Source: JBKHJZ01 sp046537875
GTDB taxonomy: Bacteria > Actinomycetota > Acidimicrobiia > Acidimicrobiales > VFJN01
NCBI GenBank assembly: GCA_046537875.1
Contig: JBKHJZ010000074.1
Span: 1 to 14,444, forward strand
Reading direction: 5' to 3'
DNA: 14,444 bases
Under the pieces are notes generated by a model. That model did not search any database and was not told where the DNA came from. It was given only the letters and a program-made list of their open reading frames with translations. Each line of letters starts with the position of its first letter. Positions within the stretch are counted from its first letter, which is position 1. Shown piece after piece: positions 14,417-14,444 of this stretch. The translations under genes and the position numbers were made by a program.

Positions 14417-14444
14417 GCCAAAGGTGGGGGGAGCCAGAGGGGGG

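Overview
The window is very GC-rich, uses GTG starts freely, and is packed with genes that overlap or nearly touch. It carries a GlcDEF-type glycolate oxidase, a fused E1 alpha/beta 2-oxoacid dehydrogenase and a fused B12 mutase (IcmF). Together these suggest a chromosomal segment from an actinobacterium, plausibly Acidimicrobiia-like. That placement is an inference from composition and gene content; there is no rRNA or other marker gene here. I see no tRNA, rRNA, CRISPR array, insertion sequence, phage gene or obvious transfer boundary.

Layout. (1) 127-3904, plus strand: glcD-glcE-glcF, three overlapping genes for the FAD/Fe-S glycolate oxidase. (2) 3910-7288, minus strand, read right to left: a secreted CAP-domain protein, phenylalanine 4-monooxygenase, then a tightly overlapping trio of nucleotidyltransferase, BON-domain protein and metallophosphoesterase. 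This block converges on glcF with only 5 nt between the stop codons. (3) 7289-7650: a short divergent region with a hairpin leader, a 46-codon membrane-protein ORF on the plus strand and a strong GC hairpin. (4) 7666-13577, minus strand: icmF (B12 mutase with built-in G-protein chaperone), then 215 bp with hairpins and a palindrome, then the fused E1 alpha/beta 2-oxoacid dehydrogenase. (5) 13693-14238, plus strand: a MarR-family regulator divergent from icmF, followed by a hairpin-rich, G-rich tail to the window edge.

How it works together. A branched-chain 2-oxoacid dehydrogenase E1 makes isobutyryl-CoA from valine (and isovaleryl-CoA from leucine). IcmF isomerises isobutyryl-CoA to n-butyryl-CoA, so genes 10281-13577 and 7666-10065 read as one branched-chain acyl-CoA module. 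The residues that separate isobutyryl- from methylmalonyl-CoA mutases (Phe601 and Gln745 here) support the isobutyryl assignment. The MarR gene is the obvious candidate local regulator. Phenylalanine hydroxylase and glycolate oxidase fit a general picture of amino-acid and small organic-acid catabolism.

Three genes (icmF, marR, the CAP gene) have a TAnnnT -10-like hexamer ending 6-7 nt before a GTG start. This is the geometry of leaderless transcripts and it helped set their starts. The least explained parts are the coupled nucleotidyltransferase-BON-phosphoesterase trio, the small membrane ORF with its structured leader, and the hairpin cluster at the right edge.
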